Below, piece by piece: positions 7,233 to 10,274 of a stretch of DNA of 10,274 nt. The stretch is from an uncultured Acidobacteriota bacterium (GTDB taxonomy: Bacteria; Acidobacteriota; Blastocatellia; RBC074), in contig CALBSU010000610.1 in NCBI GenBank assembly GCA_937967285.1, positions 1-10,274 on the forward strand. The letters run 5' to 3'. The notes beneath the pieces are model-generated. The model was not told the DNA's origin and ran no database searches. It saw only the letters and a list, made by a program, of their open reading frames with translations. A program made the position numbers and the translations under genes. The first letter of the stretch is position 1, and the number at the start of each line of letters is the position of its first letter.

Positions 7233-8348
7233 TCAATCGGTCGAAGGGGTGGCGGGTTCCGACAGCAGCCTCGCGATCTCCGCGAGGAAGAGCCCGCCGC
7301 GATGGCCGTCGGTGACGCGATGGTCCGCGGCCAGCGAAGCCTGCATCACGCTGCGCACGCCGAGCATGCCGTCGACGGCCCACGGACGTTCGGCGATCCT
7401 GCCGAATCCGACCAGAGCCACCTGCGGAGGGTAGATGATGCCGTAGACCGATTCGACGCCCTGTTCGCCGAGGCTGGTGACGGTGATCGTCGGGCCTGTC
7501 AGCTCGGAGCTTCGCAGGCGTCCGCTTCGGGCGCGCTGGACCAGATCGCGAAATGCCTCCATCAGCTGATCCACGCTCAACCTGTCGGCCGAGAGAATGG
7601 CCGGCGCGACGAGCCCTCCGCCGCGCAGCGATATCGCCACTCCGACGTTGATCTCAGGGCTTTGGACGAACCGGCCGTCGGTCCACCAGCCGTTGAAGTC
7701 CGGAAATTTTTTCAGCGCCTTTGCCACGGCATCGATCAGCAGAACGCCGTGGATCAGCCGTTTCTCGACGGTCCGTTTGAGATTTTCAGCCGCCATCCAT
7801 TCGAGTCGTGACGTCATATCGATCGAGGTGCCGAGGTAGTAATGCGGGATCTCGCGCTTCGATCTGGCCATGGCAGCGGCGATCGCCTGACGCATGCGCG
7901 CGGCCGGATCGCTCTGATCGGGCGGCGGAGCGGCTGATTTGGCGGCGGCCGCGCGTTCGATATCCTCCTGAGTTATCCGGCCGCCGGGACCTGTTCCCTC
8001 GATCCTGGCCGGATCGACTCCCAGCGATTCGGCGGTCTTTCGCGCCAGCGGAGAGATTTTGATGCGCTCTTGCTGTGGTGCGGCGGGCGGAGCTTCGGCG
8101 GCAACGGCTTCTCCATCCTCACGGATGATCGCAAGCAGAGTGCCGACGGGAACCTCGGCGCCGGGCTCGACCAGAAGTTTTTCGATGACGCCCGAGGTGA
8201 AGCATTCGACTTCGATGACTCCCTTGTCGGTGTCGATCTCGGCGATGATCTCACCGCGCGAGACCTTCTCTCCGGGCTTCTTCAGCCAGGCGATGAGGGT
8301 TCCGGCCTCCATATCGGCCCCGAGCGATGGCATGACGAATTCAGCCAT
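7233..8348 (-). CDS. 2-oxo-acid dehydrogenase E2 component (dihydrolipoamide acyltransferase), single lipoyl domain
   Basis: Core acyltransferase of a pyruvate-dehydrogenase-type complex: it accepts the acyl group from E1 on lipoamide and transfers it to CoA. The 371 residues show the standard order. A lipoyl domain covers about 1-77 (starting [16 protein letters not shown]), with the lipoyl lysine Lys42 in [12 protein letters not shown]. An Ala/Pro linker follows, then a peripheral-subunit-binding domain (about 96-133, [19 protein letters not shown] then GTGPGGRI). The catalytic domain (about 148-365) ends with DHRVTDG, supplying His343 and Asp347. [19 protein letters not shown] marks the catalytic core. 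ATG 8348 directly abuts the TGA of E1-beta (0 nt gap), and AAAGGA lies 8 nt upstream inside that gene, so translation is probably coupled. One lipoyl domain makes it shorter than E2 of E. coli PDH. The acyl substrate (acetyl or branched-chain) cannot be set from sequence. Confidence 0.95.
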   Translation of the reverse strand: MAEFVMPSLGADMEAGTLIAWLKKPGEKVSRGEIIAEIDTDKGVIEVECFTSGVIEKLLVEPGAEVPVGTLLAIIREDGEAVAAEAPPAAPQQERIKISPLARKTAESLGVDPARIEGTGPGGRITQEDIERAAAAKSAAPPPDQSDPAARMRQAIAAAMARSKREIPHYYLGTSIDMTSRLEWMAAENLKRTVEKRLIHGVLLIDAVAKALKKFPDFNGWWTDGRFVQSPEINVGVAISLRGGGLVAPAILSADRLSVDQLMEAFRDLVQRARSGRLRSSELTGPTITVTSLGEQGVESVYGIIYPPQVALVGFGRIAERPWAVDGMLGVRSVMQASLAADHRVTDGHRGGLFLAEIARLLSEPATPSTD

Positions 8349-9317
8349 TCAGATCATCCTTTCGACGGCTTCGACGATCCGGCCGGCCTGCGGCAGAGCG
8401 GCGTCCTCGAGATGCTTCGGGTACGGCATCGGGACCTCCTCGCTGCAGACGCGCTCGACGGGTGAGTCGAGCTGATCGAACGCGCGCTCCATAATCAGCG
8501 CGCTGATCTCGGCCGCGAAGCTGCCGGTTCGCCAGGATTCGTCGATGATCACGGCGCGATGCGTCCTCGAGACGGTCGCAATTATCGAATCGACATCGAG
8601 CGGACGCAGCACGCGCAGGTCGAGGACCTCAGCCTCGACGCCGCGACCGGACAGCGCTTCCGCAGCTTCGAGCGCCTTGCCGAGCGATCCGCCGTATGTG
8701 ATCAGGCTGATGTCTCTGCCCGGCCGCCTGACGACGGCCCGCGAGATATCGGCCGGCCCGGCCGTTGCGTCAGTTTCGCCTTCCATCGGATAGAGCATGG
8801 CGTGTTCGAAGATGAAGACCGGATCCGGTTCGCGCAGCGCCGCGCCGAGCATCCGGCGCGCATCGTCGACCGTCGCCGGAGTCAGAACCTTGATTCCGGG
8901 GATGTGCGCGTACCAGCCTTCGAGCGTGTGCGAATGCTGAGCGGCGAGTTGGCGCCCGGCGCCGGTCGCCATCCTGACCACCAGCGGGACGCTGAACTGC
9001 CCGCCCGACATGTGCCTCAGCGTGGCCGCGTTGTTGACCACCTGATCGAGCGCCAGAAGACTGAAGTTGACCGTCATGACCTCGACGATCGGACGCATGC
9101 CGCCGAGCGCCGCGCCGATCCCCGCTCCGACGAAGGTCGATTCCGACAGCGGAGTGTCGCGTACCCGCTCCGGCCCGAACTCCTCGAGCAGCCCTTTGCT
9201 GCAGGCGTACGGGCCGCCGTATCGGCCGACATCCTCTCCCATCAGAAAAACTTTCGGATCGCCGAGCAGCGCCTCGCGGAGCCCTGCTCTGACCGCTTCG
9301 CGATATGTCGTGATCAC
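8349..9317 (-). CDS. 2-oxo-acid dehydrogenase E1 component, beta subunit
   Basis: Beta half of the thiamine-diphosphate-dependent E1 heterotetramer, which decarboxylates the 2-oxo acid together with the alpha subunit. The 322-residue length is normal for the family. Visible motifs are the N-terminal [31 protein letters not shown] with the thiamine-activating Glu59, the AAQHSH block (125-130) followed by [16 protein letters not shown], and the C-terminal transketolase-type domain (from about 200, SLITYGG to [11 protein letters not shown], then IIDESWRTG). The start is GTG 9317: GGAGG lies 6 nt upstream, and the E1-alpha stop is 3 nt away, so no room exists for a longer start after that stop. 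Pyruvate and branched-chain enzymes share these motifs, so the specificity is not assigned. Confidence 0.95.
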   Translation of the reverse strand: MITTYREAVRAGLREALLGDPKVFLMGEDVGRYGGPYACSKGLLEEFGPERVRDTPLSESTFVGAGIGAALGGMRPIVEVMTVNFSLLALDQVVNNAATLRHMSGGQFSVPLVVRMATGAGRQLAAQHSHTLEGWYAHIPGIKVLTPATVDDARRMLGAALREPDPVFIFEHAMLYPMEGETDATAGPADISRAVVRRPGRDISLITYGGSLGKALEAAEALSGRGVEAEVLDLRVLRPLDVDSIIATVSRTHRAVIIDESWRTGSFAAEISALIMERAFDQLDSPVERVCSEEVPMPYPKHLEDAALPQAGRIVEAVERMI

Positions 9318-9320
9318 GGC

Positions 9321-10274
9321 TCACCTCCCCGCGGTGTAAACGTCGAGCAGCAGATCCTCGACCGGTTCGAGCGGCCCTTCCTCCGCGAAGGCCACCGCGC
9401 GATCGACTTCAACCTCGACCTCCGATTCGATGCCGCCGATGTCCGATTCGCTGAGAATGCCGGCTTCGCTCATCCGCGCGATGAATGCGGGGATCGGGTC
9501 CCTCGTCTTCCAGTCCTCGACCTCTTCCTTCGTGCGATACAGCTCAGCGTCGTACATCGAATGGGCCCTGAAACGATAGGTCCGGAATTCGATCAGATAC
9601 GGCCTGCCGGTGCGCCGGATTTCATCCGACGCGCGACGGACCGATTCCTCGACCGCCAGGACATCCATCCCGTCGACCGCTTCGGACCGGACGGCATAGG
9701 CTCCCGCCTTGAAAGCGATGTCGGTCTGCGACTGGTGTCGTTCGAGCGCCGTCCCCATCGCGTAGAGATTGTTCTCGCACAGAAAGAGCACCGGCAGTTC
9801 CCACAACGCCGCCAGATTCATCGATTCGTGGAACTCGCCCTCGGCTACAGCTCCGTCGCCGAAGAAACAGGCCGTCACACGGTCGCGCCGCTGCATCCTG
9901 TCGGCCAGCGCCAGTCCGACCGCCAGAGGCAGGCCTCCGCCGACGATCGCGTATCCGCCGTAAAACCTGAGCGACGCATCGAAGAGGTGCATCGAACCGC
10001 CGCGGCCGCGACTGCATCCGTTCGCCTTGCCGAACATCTCGGCCATCACCGCGCCCATCGAAATGCCCCTGGCCAGCGCGTGCCCGTGCTCGCGATACGT
10101 GGCGACAATGGCATCGTCCGCGCGCAGAGCCCGCATCGCTCCGACGGCTATCGCCTCCTCGCCGATATATAAATGAAGGAATCCGCGAATCTTTCCGAGG
10201 CTGTACATCTCTGCCGACTTCTCCTCGAAGCGGCGAATCCTGACCATTCCGCGCAATAACTCCAGCGCGTGCTC
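9321..10274 (-). CDS. 2-oxo-acid dehydrogenase E1 component, alpha subunit (5' end beyond the window)
   Basis: Alpha half of the thiamine-diphosphate-dependent E1, forming the active site with E1-beta. The frame stays open to base 10274; the residues before the first candidate start ([19 protein letters not shown]) still match the family N-terminus, so the gene continues outside the window and a TTG at 10256 is unlikely to be the start. Visible are the [10 protein letters not shown] segment, [22 protein letters not shown], and the thiamine-diphosphate motif from [10 protein letters not shown] to ENN about 28 residues on. The phosphorylation-loop region reads [13 protein letters not shown], with Ala where Gly is usual in RGHSM. 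Its TGA lies 3 nt before the E1-beta GTG. The family label in databases is usually pyruvate dehydrogenase (acetyl-transferring) E1 alpha; branched-chain or acetoin-type substrates remain possible. Confidence 0.94.
   Translation of the reverse strand, partial: EHALELLRGMVRIRRFEEKSAEMYSLGKIRGFLHLYIGEEAIAVGAMRALRADDAIVATYREHGHALARGISMGAVMAEMFGKANGCSRGRGGSMHLFDASLRFYGGYAIVGGGLPLAVGLALADRMQRRDRVTACFFGDGAVAEGEFHESMNLAALWELPVLFLCENNLYAMGTALERHQSQTDIAFKAGAYAVRSEAVDGMDVLAVEESVRRASDEIRRTGRPYLIEFRTYRFRAHSMYDAELYRTKEEVEDWKTRDPIPAFIARMSEAGILSESDIGGIESEVEVEVDRAVAFAEEGPLEPVEDLLLDVYTAGR
9324..9328 (-). promoter_or_regulatory. Ribosome binding site of E1-beta (supports the GTG start)
   Basis: A strong GGAGG inside the last codons of E1-alpha sits 6 nt before GTG 9317. 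It explains use of a non-ATG start and fits translational coupling of the two E1 subunits. Confidence 0.7.

Noticed and set aside
8559..10172. 537-codon open frame on the plus strand
   Set aside because: It lies antisense to E1-alpha and E1-beta, whose motifs are unmistakable. Its translation is Arg-rich with no recognisable domain, as expected from high-GC codon bias on the opposite strand.
10254..10256. TTG 10256 as the start of E1-alpha
   Set aside because: Six further in-frame codons to the window end continue the family N-terminus (ALELLRGM), so the real start is most likely outside the window.
1..10274. CRISPR arrays, tRNA/rRNA genes, insertion sequences
   Set aside because: No direct-repeat array, RNA gene signature, transposase or terminal inverted repeats were seen on either strand; nearly all of the window is coding.

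Overview
The window is gene-dense, GC-rich bacterial DNA with two blocks that point towards each other. The plus-strand block (1 to about 6933) has two large genes for exported proteins: the 3' part of an unrecognised multidomain protein, then a complete family 81 glycoside hydrolase (endo-beta-1,3-glucanase). The minus-strand block (10274 down to 6947) has, in transcription order, an E1-alpha gene cut by the window edge, E1-beta, a lipoyl-bearing E2, and a small acyl carrier protein. Together these look like one 2-oxo-acid dehydrogenase operon with an ACP at its end. The blocks converge with only 13 bp between stop codons, so there is almost no non-coding DNA. No RNA gene, CRISPR array, insertion sequence or integrase was seen.

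The two plus-strand genes are linked by more than position. Both end in a homologous domain of about 140 residues with conserved cysteines, and both stop at the residues GRCR. I do not recognise this domain as a named family. Because it is the terminal module of a probable beta-1,3-glucanase and of a neighbouring Ig/CARDB-like protein, it may be a docking, sorting or glycan-binding module. A perfect 13-bp hairpin lies in the 90-bp gap between the two genes.

The minus-strand genes are tightly packed (3 bp, 0 bp and about 25 bp gaps, each downstream gene with a good ribosome binding site). E1-alpha/E1-beta would decarboxylate a 2-oxo acid and E2 would carry the acyl group on its lipoyl lysine. 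An ACP in the same operon suggests, but does not prove, that acyl groups pass to a phosphopantetheine carrier. No E3 (dihydrolipoamide dehydrogenase) is present in the window, and the substrate cannot be read from sequence alone.

The host is probably a free-living, polysaccharide-degrading bacterium. Acidobacteriota is my guess, from general impression of the secreted proteins and base composition; it is low confidence because no marker gene is present.
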